From assembly GCF_042879035.1 (NCBI RefSeq), contig NZ_JBIAOU010000021.1, positions 1 to 64,000 of the forward strand: a stretch of 64,000 bases of DNA, in the 5' to 3' direction. The notes under the pieces are model-generated. The model ran no database searches. It worked only from the letters and a program-made list of their open reading frames with translations, and was not told the DNA's origin. The DNA comes from Rhodococcus_G sp042879035. Its GTDB lineage: Bacteria > Actinomycetota > Actinomycetes > Mycobacteriales > Mycobacteriaceae. Every line of letters begins with the position of its first letter. Position 1 is the first letter of the stretch. Shown piece by piece: positions 43,856 to 53,468 of this stretch. A program made the position numbers and the translations under genes.

Positions 43856-44056
43856 GGCGTGCAGGCTAACACCGACCGAAGGACCATCCCGGACGAAACG
43901 GGATCATCGGATCACGCGTCGACACTGAGGGTTTCGAACACACGACGACGCCGATTCGGCCGCGTCGCCCGAATCCGAGCGGCTTTGGCGTCTGGATCGA
44001 CCGGTGTGGCGTTCGGGTGGGCGTGAATCCGGCTGGTGTCGTTGTTGACACGGCAC

Positions 44057-45262
44057 ATGACGACCAATCTGATCGCCGACGACCGGGCGACACGCTCGAC
44101 ACGCACCGCCTGGCCGGCGCTGGCCACGATGTTCCTGGGCAGCTTCACCCTGGTGACCGCCGAGTTCCTGCCACCCGGTGTGCTGACGCTCGTCGCCTCC
44201 CAACTCGGCGTCACGGAGGGAGTGGTCGGGCTCTCGGTCAGCGCCACGGCACTCACCGCACTGGCGGCCGCGCTCGGTATGGGATCGCTCTTCCCGCGAC
44301 TGGACCGGCGCACCCTGCTCGTCGCGCTGACCGTCGGCGCGGTGGCGTCGAACGTGTTGGTGGCCGTCGCCCCGAACGTGGCGGTGTTGATGCTGGCACG
44401 CCTGCTGCTCGGCCTGGCGATCGGCGGCTACTGGTCGATGGCGCTGGTGATCGCCACTCGACTGGTGCCCGCCGACCGGGTCGGGCGGGCGATGATGATC
44501 GTCAATGCGGGCACGACGGTCGCCACCGTCGCCGGCGTCCCGCTCGGCGTGCTGCTCAGCACGTTCGCCGGCTGGCGCGTCGTGTTCGCCGTCCTCGCGG
44601 GCGTCACCCTCGTCGCCGCCCTGGCGGTTCGGGTGGCTCTGCCACCGATCGCGCCGGCCCCCGGAGTCGGGTGGGCGGCGATGGGACACGCGCTGCGGGC
44701 ACCCGGCGTGGCGGTGGGACTGATCGGTCTCGTGGCGGTCATCGGCGGGCACATCACCGGCTACACCTATGTCCGGCCGGCACTGGCCGAACTGCTCGGC
44801 GCCGGCCCCGGAGCCGTCGCGATCCTGCTCGCCCTCTTCGGGGTGGGCGGCCTCGTCGGCAACTTCGTCCTCGGCAGCCTCGCCGACCGCTTCCTGCGAC
44901 CGTTGCTGGTGGCCGTTCCCGGCGCCATCGCGCTGTCCGTCCTCGCGATCGTGCTGTCCTCCGGGCTGCCGGCCCTCGGCTACGTCGGGGTGATCGTCTG
45001 GGGCGCGGCGTTCGGCGGCCTGCTCAACGTCGCGCAGGTGTGGGTCACACGGGTGCTGCCCGACCGCGTCGAGGCGGGCAGCGGCCTGATCGTCGCCGGC
45101 TTCCAGACCGCGATCGTTCTCGGATCCGCGGTGGGCGGGCGCGGGGTGGACGATCTCGGGGTGGCGGCGACCTACGTGATCGCCGCGGCGGTCACCGTGG
45201 CCGGCGGTGTGATGGTCCGGGTCACCCTCGGCCGCGCCGACGCTGCCACTGGGACGGCGTGA
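44057..45262 (+). CDS. MFS exporter of the DHA1/AraJ-like group
   Basis: Membrane transporter of 402 residues with 12 helices. The N-terminus (LGSFTLVTAEFLPPGVLTLV) and loop GRAMMIVNAGTTVATVAG are typical of the sugar-efflux/chloramphenicol-resistance DHA1 exporters such as AraJ and YdhP. The ATG at 44057 is chosen over a GTG seven codons upstream. It converges on, and overlaps by 41 bases, the AraC regulator that may control it. Confidence 0.9.
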   Translation: MTTNLIADDRATRSTRTAWPALATMFLGSFTLVTAEFLPPGVLTLVASQLGVTEGVVGLSVSATALTALAAALGMGSLFPRLDRRTLLVALTVGAVASNVLVAVAPNVAVLMLARLLLGLAIGGYWSMALVIATRLVPADRVGRAMMIVNAGTTVATVAGVPLGVLLSTFAGWRVVFAVLAGVTLVAALAVRVALPPIAPAPGVGWAAMGHALRAPGVAVGLIGLVAVIGGHITGYTYVRPALAELLGAGPGAVAILLALFGVGGLVGNFVLGSLADRFLRPLLVAVPGAIALSVLAIVLSSGLPALGYVGVIVWGAAFGGLLNVAQVWVTRVLPDRVEAGSGLIVAGFQTAIVLGSAVGGRGVDDLGVAATYVIAAAVTVAGGVMVRVTLGRADAATGTA

Positions 45263-46067
45263 CGCCGGTGTGCCTGCGGAACGCCCGACCGAACGCGGTG
45301 TCGGAGCCGTAGCCGAGCCGGTTCGCGACCGCGGCGACCGAGACTCCGTCCCGGGACAGCATCCGTTGCGCCAGTTCGATTCTGACGGCGGACAGGTACC
45401 GACCCGGCGGCTGCCCGGTCGCCGACCGGAACCGGGCCGCGAATCCGGATCGGGACGCGAGTGCGACCCGGGCCAGGGCCTCCACCGTCCATTCCCGCCC
45501 CGGCTCGGCGTGAATGGCCGCGACGGCACGAGCCAGGCCCGGATCGTCCACCCGCAACAGCCACCTGCTCGGCGCGCATCCGCGGGCGTACCACGACGAC
45601 ACCGCGATCGAGGCGACGAGGGTCGCGACGCGGTCACGCAGCACGCCGTGCGGATGACCGCCCTCCTCGGCCAGATTCCGCAGGAGCGCCTCCGCCATCG
45701 GCTCGTGTTCGGCGAACTCGGTCAGCAGCACCCGCCGAGGGAGGGCGCCCAGTGCCCCCGAGGTGCCCGCGGGCGCCATCCGCACCCGCAGCACGACGGC
45801 CTCCGACAGTGCCCGCATCGTGAAGCCGTGACCGTGCGGCACGAACAGGAAGTCGCCCGGAGCCAGGTCGCACGGGTCGCCCAGGTCCTCGACCCGGAGC
45901 AGGCCGCCCGTCACCAGCACGGCACTCGCCTCGCCGGCAGCGACGGATCTGTTCTCGCAGGCCGCGATGTCGAGGACCTCGCCCCGTGCGCACCGCCACT
46001 GCAACCCCGCCAGCACGTCGTCGAGACCCAACGCCGGGGTACCGACCACGTCGGAATCGGCTGTCAT
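45222..46067 (-). CDS. AraC-family regulator with N-terminal cupin
   Basis: Regulator of 281 residues: a cupin sensor (residues ~40-110, with APGDFLFVPHGHGF) and a C-terminal double helix-turn-helix (TVEALARVALASRSGFAARF; VSVAAVANRLGYGSDTAFGRAF). This cupin_6/AraC form often sits beside MFS exporters, which matches the convergent neighbour. ATG at 46067 has AAAGGAG five bases upstream. Its inducer is unknown. Confidence 0.9.
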   Translation of the reverse strand: MTADSDVVGTPALGLDDVLAGLQWRCARGEVLDIAACENRSVAAGEASAVLVTGGLLRVEDLGDPCDLAPGDFLFVPHGHGFTMRALSEAVVLRVRMAPAGTSGALGALPRRVLLTEFAEHEPMAEALLRNLAEEGGHPHGVLRDRVATLVASIAVSSWYARGCAPSRWLLRVDDPGLARAVAAIHAEPGREWTVEALARVALASRSGFAARFRSATGQPPGRYLSAVRIELAQRMLSRDGVSVAAVANRLGYGSDTAFGRAFRRHTGVTPSQWQRRRGRG

Positions 46068-46150
46068 GCGGCTCCTTTCGTGACACGGCACACAACCGCA
46101 CCCGGATCCGCGGTATTCCCGACCGCTCTCGAAGCGGTGTCCACCAACGG

Positions 46151-46187
46151 GTACGGCCGCGGCCCCGGATCGGGGACGCGGCCGTAC
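46151..46187 (-). terminator. ndh terminator
   Basis: Perfect 11-base arms GTACGGCCGCG/CGCGGCCGTAC (46151-46161 and 46177-46187) with an inner GC-rich hairpin, 20 bases after the NDH-2 stop codon. Confidence 0.8.
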
Positions 46188-46206
46188 GCTCGTCTTGCCT
46201 GGCGGC

Positions 46207-47595
46207 TCAGGAGACCGTCACCGGCTCCTTCGGTTCGGTGGGCAGCGCGCTCCTGATCACCTCGGGCTTGATCTCCTCCACCGCAGGCGGTTCCGCGATG
46301 GGCTGCGGCTCCTGCGCGTAGTGGAAGTGCGGGCGACGGTGGCCGAGGAACGAGCCGAACCACGACATCACCGCGACGTAGCGGTTGCGGAAGCCCACCA
46401 GGTACACCATGTGCACGGCGAGCCACAGCACCCACGCGAAGGCACCCGTCAGCTCGATGTTCTTGACCTTGGTGACGGCACGGAACCGGTTGATGATCGC
46501 CATGCTGCCCTTGTCGCGGAACTTGAACGGCGTGCCGCGCTTGGTCTTTCCGAGGATGGTCCGGGCGACGTGGCGTCCGCCCTGCATCGCGACCGGCGAC
46601 TGGCCGGGCAGGTTGTTCAGCGACGTCATGTCGCCGACGGCGAAGATGTCGGCGCGGCCACCGACGGTGAGGTCGGGGTTGACGAGCAGGCGCCCGGCGC
46701 GGTCCGTCTCGCAGCCGGTGCGCTCGGCCAGCACTCGCGCGAAGTCGTTGGCCTGCACACCCGCCGACCAGATGACGGTCTCGGCGGTGCGTCGCTCGCC
46801 TTCCTGCGCACCGTGCGCCTTGAGCGTGGCGCCGTGCTCGTCGATGTCGGTGACGAGGGTGTTCAGGACGACCTCGACACCCGCCTTCTCCAGCGACTGC
46901 TTCGTGTACTCGCTGAGCTTGCCGCCGTAGGCAGGCATCGCGACGCCGGCGCCCTCGACGAGGGTGACGGTGACGTCGTCGGCGGTGATCCCGCGGATCG
47001 ACCGCTCGAAGTACCGGCCGGCGAGTTCCTTGATCTGACCGGCGAGCTCGACGCCGGTGGCGCCCGCTCCGATCACGATGAAGCTGAGCAGGTTCTTGGC
47101 GCGCTCGCGGTCCGTGGTCGTGTGCGCCTCCTCGAAGCACCGCACGATCTGATCGCGCAGCCGCTTCGCGTCGTTGACGGTCTTGAGCGCGTAGGTGACC
47201 TTCGCGAACTCGTCCCGACCGAAGTACGACTGGCGGGCACCGGTCGCGGCGACCAGGTTCTCGTAGCCGAGGGTGTGGCGCTCGCCGGCGGCCTCGTAGA
47301 CCAGTTCCTTGGCCTCGGCGTCGACGTCGACGACGCGGCCGAGCCGGACGTCCGCCTTCGGGTAGTCCTGGAGGATCGCGCGCACCGACGGGGCGATCTC
47401 GCCGGCCGAGAGGACGCCGGTCGCCACCTGGTACAGCAGCGGCTGGAAGAGGTGCTCGGTGGTCTCGGAGATCAGCACGAAGGGCCTGCCGGCCTTGGCC
47501 AGCTTCTTCGCAGTCGCCAGGGCACCGAACCCGGATCCCACGATGACGGTCTCGGTCCGGTCTGTTGTCGCCTCGATGGCCACTGCGTCGCCCAC
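46207..47595 (-). CDS. ndh: Type II NADH dehydrogenase (NDH-2)
   Basis: Membrane-associated flavoprotein that oxidises NADH and reduces menaquinone without pumping protons. It has 462 residues with two Rossmann motifs (VIVGSGFGALATAKKL for FAD; FIVIGAGATGVELAG for NADH), the quinone-site AQQ-type region AVGDMTSLNN ... VAMQGGRHVA, and a C-terminal membrane-binding helix segment (FAWVLWLAVHMVYLVGF). GTG at 47595 has AGGAGGT six bases upstream. Monocistronic with a terminator. Confidence 0.93.
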   Translation of the reverse strand: MGDAVAIEATTDRTETVIVGSGFGALATAKKLAKAGRPFVLISETTEHLFQPLLYQVATGVLSAGEIAPSVRAILQDYPKADVRLGRVVDVDAEAKELVYEAAGERHTLGYENLVAATGARQSYFGRDEFAKVTYALKTVNDAKRLRDQIVRCFEEAHTTTDRERAKNLLSFIVIGAGATGVELAGQIKELAGRYFERSIRGITADDVTVTLVEGAGVAMPAYGGKLSEYTKQSLEKAGVEVVLNTLVTDIDEHGATLKAHGAQEGERRTAETVIWSAGVQANDFARVLAERTGCETDRAGRLLVNPDLTVGGRADIFAVGDMTSLNNLPGQSPVAMQGGRHVARTILGKTKRGTPFKFRDKGSMAIINRFRAVTKVKNIELTGAFAWVLWLAVHMVYLVGFRNRYVAVMSWFGSFLGHRRPHFHYAQEPQPIAEPPAVEEIKPEVIRSALPTEPKEPVTVS

Positions 47596-47693
47596 GGTTA
47601 CCTCCTGCTGAATCAACGCTGAATCAGTACTGAGAGCAACGCTAAGTATCGGCGCGCCCATTCCGCCACCGATCCGTGATATACGCCAGACAG

Positions 47694-47712
47694 TTATCTC
47701 GATCGCTCATAA
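47694..47712. promoter_or_regulatory. Candidate LysR box
   Basis: TTAT-N11-ATAA, matching the T-N11-A LysR box, between ndh and lysR, ending 13 bases before the lysR start codon. Confidence 0.55.
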
Positions 47713-47725
47713 GTAGGATTGCCGG

Positions 47726-48652
47726 GTGGACTTCCGGCAGCTTCGCTACTTCCTGGCGGTGAGCGAGGAACTGAGCTTCAGCCGCGCCGCCGAGAAGTGC
47801 TTCATCTCCCAGTCGGCGATCAGTCACCAGATCGGCAAGCTCGAACACGAACTGGGCACCGCCCTGTTCGACCGGACCACCCGCGTCGTCAAGCCGACGC
47901 CGGCCGGGTTTCGCCTGGTCCCCATCGCGCAGCAGGTCCTGGCGCTGGAGACCCAGGCGCTGGCCGTGGCCCGGGAACCACGCAACCGGATCCGGATCTC
48001 GGCGAACATGACGTTCGCGCCGCAGAGCCTCGACGCCATCGCGCAGGTCCGCAGCCGCTACCCCGACCTGGACATCGAGTTCGTCATCAAAAGCTTCGCG
48101 GACCGGATCGACGCGGTCGCCTCCGGCGACGCCGACATCGCACTCATTCGCGGCCACCTCGACCGTCCGGGTCTCGAAACGGTGGAGCTCGGCGTCGAGG
48201 ACCTGCTGATCGTGACCTCGAGCCAGCATCCGCTGTCCGCGTTCTCCACTGTCGCGCTCGGCGACCTGGCCCACTACCCACTGCTGCTGCCGCCGCGCAG
48301 CAACCAGGTCCTGCTCCACACCGTCGTCGAGGACGCGTTCGTCGAGGTCGGCCGGCGAGTGCAGCTGGGACCGCCGATTCCCCGCGACCACACCGCCACC
48401 CTCGACGTCATCACCAACCCACGAGCCTGGACGGTGCTGTTCGCGAGCACCGTCACCGGCAACACCACCCGGCCCGGTCTCCGGGTGATGCGGGAGGCGG
48501 CGGGCCGGCTGCGGGTACCGGTGTGCGGTGTGGTGCGCAGCGGGTCGACGGACTCGGCGGCGCTGTCCTTCATGGTGAACGCGCTCCGGCAGACAATGGA
48601 CCCGAGGACGGAGACCGCCACGCCGCCGGACCCGGAGGAAGACGGGTTCTGA
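47726..48652 (+). CDS. LysR-family transcriptional regulator
   Basis: Regulator of 308 residues with an N-terminal winged helix (SFSRAAEKCFISQSAISHQI) and a substrate-binding-like domain beginning about residue 88. GTG start. It is divergent from NDH-2 and 76 bases ahead of the DUF899 gene; either may be its target. A LysR-type box lies just upstream. Co-inducer unknown. Confidence 0.9.
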   Translation: MDFRQLRYFLAVSEELSFSRAAEKCFISQSAISHQIGKLEHELGTALFDRTTRVVKPTPAGFRLVPIAQQVLALETQALAVAREPRNRIRISANMTFAPQSLDAIAQVRSRYPDLDIEFVIKSFADRIDAVASGDADIALIRGHLDRPGLETVELGVEDLLIVTSSQHPLSAFSTVALGDLAHYPLLLPPRSNQVLLHTVVEDAFVEVGRRVQLGPPIPRDHTATLDVITNPRAWTVLFASTVTGNTTRPGLRVMREAAGRLRVPVCGVVRSGSTDSAALSFMVNALRQTMDPRTETATPPDPEEDGF

Positions 48653-48728
48653 CAGCTCCGCTGCCGATGAGTTCGCGCGTTCCGGACGGTCCACACCACC
48701 GAGCGACAATCGACAGGAGGAGAGTCCG

Positions 48729-49472
48729 ATGAGCCTTCCGAGGATCGCGACGCGCGAGGAGTGGCTGGCCGCCCGCATCGAGCTGCTCGCCGAGGAGAAG
48801 GCCCTGACCCGGCAGCGGGACGCGCTCAACACCAAGCGCCGGAACCTGCCGATGGTCGAGGTCGAGAAGCCGTACGTCTTCCACGGACCCGACGGCGACG
48901 TCGGGCTGGGTGACCTGTTCGACGGAGCGCGGCAGCTGATCGTCTACCACTTCATGTTCGATCCGGCATGGGACGAGGGCTGCTCGAGCTGCACCGCGGG
49001 CACCGACGAGCTGTCGCCGGGGTTCCTCGCGCACCTGCGGGCCCGCGACACCGCCTACGCGCTGGTGTCCCGGGCGCCGCTGGAGAAACTGCTCGACTGG
49101 AAGGCGCGCCGCGGCTGGGACGTCCCCTGGTACTCGTCGTACGGCTCCGACTTCAACTACGACTTCGGCGTCACCATCGACGAATCCGTCACCCCGGGCC
49201 GGTACAACTTCCGCGATCGCGCCCAGTACGCGGCCCGGGGTGAGAACTTCTTCGACTACGACCAGCCCTTCGAGATGCCCGGCCGCAGCTGCTTCCTGCG
49301 GGTCGACGACCGCGTCTTCCACACGTACTCGCAGTACGCGCGGGGACTGGAGTCGACGGGCGGCTCGTACTACTTCCTCGATCTGACCGCGCTGGGCAGG
49401 CAGGAGGACTGGGAGGAACCGACGGGACGCAGCGCCACCGCCCATTCCGCCCGGCCGGACTTCGCGACCTGA
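48729..49472 (+). CDS. DUF899 thioredoxin-like protein
   Basis: Cytoplasmic protein of 247 residues in the DUF899 family: TREEWLAARIELLAEEKALTR at the N-terminus, FMFDPAWDEGCSSCTAGTDE with a CSSC redox-like pair, and WYSSYGSDFNYDFGV. The fold is thioredoxin-like; activity is unknown. ATG at 48729 with AGGAGGAG upstream. It follows the LysR gene on the same strand and converges on recR. Confidence 0.88.
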   Translation: MSLPRIATREEWLAARIELLAEEKALTRQRDALNTKRRNLPMVEVEKPYVFHGPDGDVGLGDLFDGARQLIVYHFMFDPAWDEGCSSCTAGTDELSPGFLAHLRARDTAYALVSRAPLEKLLDWKARRGWDVPWYSSYGSDFNYDFGVTIDESVTPGRYNFRDRAQYAARGENFFDYDQPFEMPGRSCFLRVDDRVFHTYSQYARGLESTGGSYYFLDLTALGRQEDWEEPTGRSATAHSARPDFAT

Positions 49473-49485
49473 CCGCCGGACCGAC

Positions 49486-50094
49486 TCACATGGTCCGGCG
49501 GCCGGACAGCGCGCGTCCGAGCGTGAGCTCGTCGGCGAACTCGAGGTCGCCGCCCATCGGCAACCCGGACGCAAGCCGCGAGACGGTCAGTCCCGGGAAG
49601 TCCCGAAGCATGCGGACCAGATAGGTGGCCGTCGCCTCGCCCTCGGTGTTGGGGTCGGTCGCGATGATCACCTCGGTGACGTCGACACCGTCCTCCTGGT
49701 TGCCGATCCTCGTCAGCAGGTCCCGGATCCGGAGTTGGTCCGGCCCGATGCCGTTGATCGGGTCCAGCGCACCACCGAGCACGTGGTAGCGGCCGCGGAA
49801 CTCGCGGGTCCGTTCGATCGCCTGCACGTCCTTCGGCTCCTCGACGACGCAGATGACGGTGCGGTCGCGGCGGTCGTCGGAACAGATCCGGCACCTCTCC
49901 TTGTCCGACACCGTCCCGCAGACCACACAGAACTGCACGCCGTCACGGATCCGCTGCAGGGCGTTCTGCAGCCGCTCGATCTCGGTGGGTTCGACGCCGA
50001 GCAGGTGGAACGCAATCCGCTGGGCGCTCTTCGGGCCGACACCGGGCAGCTTGCCCAGCTCGTCGATCAGATCCTGTACCGGACCCTCGTACAC
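49486..50094 (-). CDS. recR: Recombination mediator RecR
   Basis: DNA-binding protein of 202 residues that helps load RecA at gaps. It contains the helix-hairpin-helix LPGVGPKSAQRIAFHLL, a four-cysteine zinc finger (CVVCGTVSDKERCRIC), and a Toprim domain (VICVVEEPKDVQAIE; IATDPNTEGEATA). GTG start. It lies 13 bases after ybaB, as in most bacteria (Rv3715c-Rv3716c). Confidence 0.97.
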   Translation of the reverse strand: MYEGPVQDLIDELGKLPGVGPKSAQRIAFHLLGVEPTEIERLQNALQRIRDGVQFCVVCGTVSDKERCRICSDDRRDRTVICVVEEPKDVQAIERTREFRGRYHVLGGALDPINGIGPDQLRIRDLLTRIGNQEDGVDVTEVIIATDPNTEGEATATYLVRMLRDFPGLTVSRLASGLPMGGDLEFADELTLGRALSGRRTM

Positions 50095-50107
50095 GGGCGC
50101 GCCCCCG

Positions 50108-50431
50108 CTAGAACGGGAGTCCGGGCAGCCCGCCCGCGAGCGGCCCGAGCTTGCCGGCCGCGATCTCCTGCGCCTTGCCCGAGGCGTCCGCGATCGCGCC
50201 GATCACCAGGTCCTGAAGGGTTTCGACATCGTCCGGATCGACCACCTTCGGGTCGATCGACAGCGCCACCACCTCGCCGGTGCCCTTGACCGTCGCGGTG
50301 ACGAGCCCGCCACCGGCCTGACCGGTCACCTCGGCCTGGGCGATCTCGGCCTGCGCTGCCATCAGTTGCTGCTGCATCTGCTGGGCCTGCGCCAGGAGCT
50401 GCTGCATGTCGGGTTGTCCACCGGGCTGCAC
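50108..50431 (-). CDS. YbaB/EbfC-family nucleoid-associated protein
   Basis: DNA-binding protein of 107 residues that forms dimers on the nucleoid. An N-terminal Gln-rich helix (MQQLLAQAQQMQQQLMAAQ) is followed by the core GLVTATVKGTGEVVALSIDP. GTG at 50431 has GAGAGG seven bases upstream. First gene of the ybaB-recR operon; the usual upstream dnaX gene is not within this window. Confidence 0.93.
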   Translation of the reverse strand: MQPGGQPDMQQLLAQAQQMQQQLMAAQAEIAQAEVTGQAGGGLVTATVKGTGEVVALSIDPKVVDPDDVETLQDLVIGAIADASGKAQEIAAGKLGPLAGGLPGLPF

Positions 50432-50491
50432 GTCATGTCCTCTCTGCGTGTTTGCACGCCAGCGTAGACGCCCCCGGTTACGGTGGGCGGC

Positions 50492-51358
50492 GTGCGAGCG
50501 ACGTCGCGGGCGCCCGGCATCCGCATGCCCGGAACCCGGCCACGGGCAGAGCAGGTCCGTCACGCCGCTCTCGCCCTCGCGGCCCTGGCTTGCGTGCTGG
50601 TCGGGTGCACGATCCCCACCGACGGCGCGGCAACGGCGCGCGGGCAGATCGGCGGCGCACCGGAACCCGTGCCGGAGGTCACCGCTCAGGTGCCGCGACC
50701 CGCGTCGTCCACCCCGCTGGCGGGCCGGACGGTGTTCCTCGACCCCGGCCACAGCGGATCGCAGGACGCCGCGATGACCGCCCAGGTCCCGACCGGCCGC
50801 GGCGACACGAAGGACTGCCAGACCACCGGAACCGCCACCGACGACGGCTATCCGGAGCACACGTTCACCTGGCAGGTGGTCGGCCTGATGCGGACCGGCC
50901 TCGAACAGCTCGGTGCTCGTGTCGTGCTCAGCCGGACCGACGACACCTCCGTCGGCAACTGCGTCGACGAGCGTGCCGCGCTGGCCAACGCCTCCGGCGC
51001 CGACGCCGTCGTGTCGATTCACGCCGACGGGGCCGGGCAGGACCAGCGCGGATTCCACGTCTGCTACTCGGCCCCGCCCCTCAACGACGTCCAGGCCGGG
51101 GCCTCGGTGACGTTCGCGACGACGATGCGCGACACACTGGTCGCCGCGGGACTGACGCCGGCCAACTACACCGGCACGGCGGGCCTGCAGCCCCGCGCCG
51201 ACCTCGCGGGGCTGAACCTGTCCGAACGGCCGTCGATCCTGGTGGAACTGGGCAACATGCGCAGCCCCGACGAGGCCCGGGAGATGACCGACGAGGCCGG
51301 CCGCGCACGCTATGCGCGGGCCGTGGTGCAGGGCGTCGTCGGCTATCTCGCCGGGTGA
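50492..51358 (+). CDS. N-acetylmuramoyl-L-alanine amidase (Rv3717-like)
   Basis: Exported zinc amidase of 288 residues that cuts stem peptides from peptidoglycan. A signal sequence (ALALAALACVLVGC) ends in a possible lipobox, then a disordered linker. The Amidase_3 domain starts at VFLDPGHSGSQD: zinc ligands His (DPGH), Glu (YPEHTF) and His (SIHADG), and catalytic Glu in ILVELGNMRS. No cell-wall-binding repeats. Starts are ambiguous (GTG 50483, GTG 50492); the second lies seven bases after TACGGT and could be leaderless. Confidence 0.9.
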   Translation: MRATSRAPGIRMPGTRPRAEQVRHAALALAALACVLVGCTIPTDGAATARGQIGGAPEPVPEVTAQVPRPASSTPLAGRTVFLDPGHSGSQDAAMTAQVPTGRGDTKDCQTTGTATDDGYPEHTFTWQVVGLMRTGLEQLGARVVLSRTDDTSVGNCVDERAALANASGADAVVSIHADGAGQDQRGFHVCYSAPPLNDVQAGASVTFATTMRDTLVAAGLTPANYTGTAGLQPRADLAGLNLSERPSILVELGNMRSPDEAREMTDEAGRARYARAVVQGVVGYLAG

Positions 51359-51366
51359 CGCGGGTC

Positions 51367-51801
51367 CTAGTTCAGTTCGCGAGCCAGGTTGGCCAGCACC
51401 CCGGCCTGAATCTTCTTCAGGCCCAACGGCGCGAACGTCTTCTCGAAGAAGCCGCCGATGCCACCCGCGCCCTTCCAGGTGGTCGTCGTGGTGACGGTGG
51501 AGCCGGCGCCGTTCGGGGTCACGGTCCAGGTGGTGACCATGCTCGAGTTGGCGTCGGTCTCGGTGACCGTGTTGCCGGCGACGGTGATCGCGGCCTTGAC
51601 GTTGCGGGTTCGCTTCTCGGTGGCCTTGAGCGACCACGCCACGATGGTGCCCGCCCCCTGACCACCCTCGAGCACCGCGTAGTCGGAGTACTGCTCGGTC
51701 AGGATTCGCGGGCGCACCGTCTGGTAGTCCGCGACTGCGGCAAGAGCCGCCTCCGGAGCCGCCGCCACCTCGACCGAACTGCTGGCACTGACCTGACCCA
51801 C
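51367..51801 (-). CDS. SRPBCC-fold protein (Rv3718c-like)
   Basis: Polyketide-cyclase/START-like protein of 144 residues with a lipid-sized cavity fold. Opening SASSSVEVAAAPEAALAAVAD and closing GGFFEKTFAPLGLKKIQ helix are characteristic. Ligand unknown; synteny beside lipid-modifying enzymes hints at a hydrophobic ligand (inference). GTG at 51801 has AGGAG seven bases upstream. Converges on the amidase gene. Confidence 0.87.
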   Translation of the reverse strand: MGQVSASSSVEVAAAPEAALAAVADYQTVRPRILTEQYSDYAVLEGGQGAGTIVAWSLKATEKRTRNVKAAITVAGNTVTETDANSSMVTTWTVTPNGAGSTVTTTTTWKGAGGIGGFFEKTFAPLGLKKIQAGVLANLARELN

Positions 51802-52004
51802 CGCGAATCTCCTCTGCTCGGGACCGGACGGACGCCGGCCCTGTGAACACCATCGTGCCTGCTCGCGGGCGCCTGCAGCCAGTCCCGTCCACGTCGCTGT
51901 GCGCCGTATCACACGGCGCCCACAAGGCTACGTTCACGTGACATTTTTCGGGTCGTCTCCCACCTTCCGTCGCCCCGAAACCCGGCAGGAGATAGCGTCG
52001 AAGG

Positions 52005-53468
52005 GTGGCAGTCACTTCGAGGGCGTTCCGCAAACGACAGGATCGGCGATCGACCACACCGCGTGAGATCGGGCCCGCGGCCCACCGCGCGGGTGTCGAC
52101 CGCTTGTTGGCGAGCTATCACGCCATTCCACCTTCCGCCACGGTGCGATTGGCGAAGAAGACGTCGAACCTCTTCCGGGCCAGGGCCGCGACGAACGCCC
52201 CCGGCCTGGACGTCTCGGGCCTGACCGGGGTGATCTCCGTGGACCCGGAGGCCCGGACCGCGGACGTCGCGGGAATGTGCACGTACGAGGACCTGGTGGA
52301 CGCCACCCTGCCGTACGGCCTGGCGCCGCTGGTCGTCCCGCAGCTCAAGACCATCACCCTCGGTGGCGCCGTGACCGGACTCGGGATCGAGTCCACGTCG
52401 TTCCGGAACGGCCTGCCGCACGAGTCGACGCTCGAGATCGACGTGCTCACCGGCAGCGGCGAGATCGTCACCGCGACACCCGACGGCGACCACGCCGACC
52501 TGTACTACGGCTTCCCCAACTCGTACGGCACGCTGGGCTACTCCACCCGACTGAGGATCCGGCTCGAACCCGTCAAACCGTTTGTCGCCCTGCGTCATCT
52601 CCGGTTCGACCGCATCGAGGACCTGCAGTCGACCATGGACGAGATCGCCCGGACCCACACCCACGACGGCATCGCCGTGGACTACCTCGACGGCGTGGTG
52701 TTCACCGCCACCGAGTCGTACCTGACGCTCGGCACCCAGACCGACGAACCGGGCCCGGTCTCCGACTACACCGGTCAGGACATCTACTACCGCTCGATTC
52801 AGCACGAATCGGTCAACCACCCCAAAACCGACCGGCTGACCATCCACGACTATCTGTGGCGCTGGGACACGGACTGGTTCTGGTGTTCACGAGCGTTCGG
52901 CGCGCAGGATCCGCGCATCCGACGATGGTGGCCGAAACGGTACCGGCGCAGCAGCTTCTACTGGAAGCTGATCGGCCTCGACCAGAAGTACGACATCGGC
53001 GACCGGCTCGAGAAGCGCAAGGGCCTGCCACCCCGGGAGCGAGTGGTCCAGGACGTCGAGGTCCCGATCGAACGCACCGCGGACTTCGTGCACTGGTTCC
53101 TGCGGGAGATCCCGATCGAGCCGATCTGGCTGTGCCCGTTGCGTTTGCGCGAACCGGCACCGGTAGGCGCGGCCCCGAACCGGCCGTGGCCGCTGTATCC
53201 GCTCGAACCCAAGCGGACCTATGTCAACGTCGGATTCTGGTCGTCGGTGCCGATCGTGCCCGGCGGATCGGACGGTGCGGCGAACCGACTGATCGAACGC
53301 ACGGTGACCGAGTTCGACGGCCACAAGTCGCTGTACTCGGACGCCTACTACGCACAAGACGAATTCACCGCCCTCTACGGCGGCGAACGATACGACGAAC
53401 TCAAGCAGAAATACGATCCCACATCACGTCTCCTCGACCTGTATTCGAAGGCGGTGCAACGTAAATGA
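52005..53468 (+). CDS. FAD-binding oxidoreductase paired with lipid methyltransferase
   Basis: FAD-linked oxidoreductase of 487 residues (Rv3719-like). The PCMH-type FAD domain shows ITLGGAVTGLGIES and DVLTGSGEIVTATPDGDHADL; the C-terminal part resembles DHCR24/alditol-oxidase enzymes. Together with the next gene it resembles the TmsA/BfaA reductase of 10-methyl-branched (tuberculostearic) fatty acid synthesis, which reduces a 10-methylene intermediate on a phospholipid acyl chain; this assignment is by family and gene pairing. GTG start. Overlaps the methyltransferase start by four bases. Confidence 0.85.
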   Translation: MAVTSRAFRKRQDRRSTTPREIGPAAHRAGVDRLLASYHAIPPSATVRLAKKTSNLFRARAATNAPGLDVSGLTGVISVDPEARTADVAGMCTYEDLVDATLPYGLAPLVVPQLKTITLGGAVTGLGIESTSFRNGLPHESTLEIDVLTGSGEIVTATPDGDHADLYYGFPNSYGTLGYSTRLRIRLEPVKPFVALRHLRFDRIEDLQSTMDEIARTHTHDGIAVDYLDGVVFTATESYLTLGTQTDEPGPVSDYTGQDIYYRSIQHESVNHPKTDRLTIHDYLWRWDTDWFWCSRAFGAQDPRIRRWWPKRYRRSSFYWKLIGLDQKYDIGDRLEKRKGLPPRERVVQDVEVPIERTADFVHWFLREIPIEPIWLCPLRLREPAPVGAAPNRPWPLYPLEPKRTYVNVGFWSSVPIVPGGSDGAANRLIERTVTEFDGHKSLYSDAYYAQDEFTALYGGERYDELKQKYDPTSRLLDLYSKAVQRK

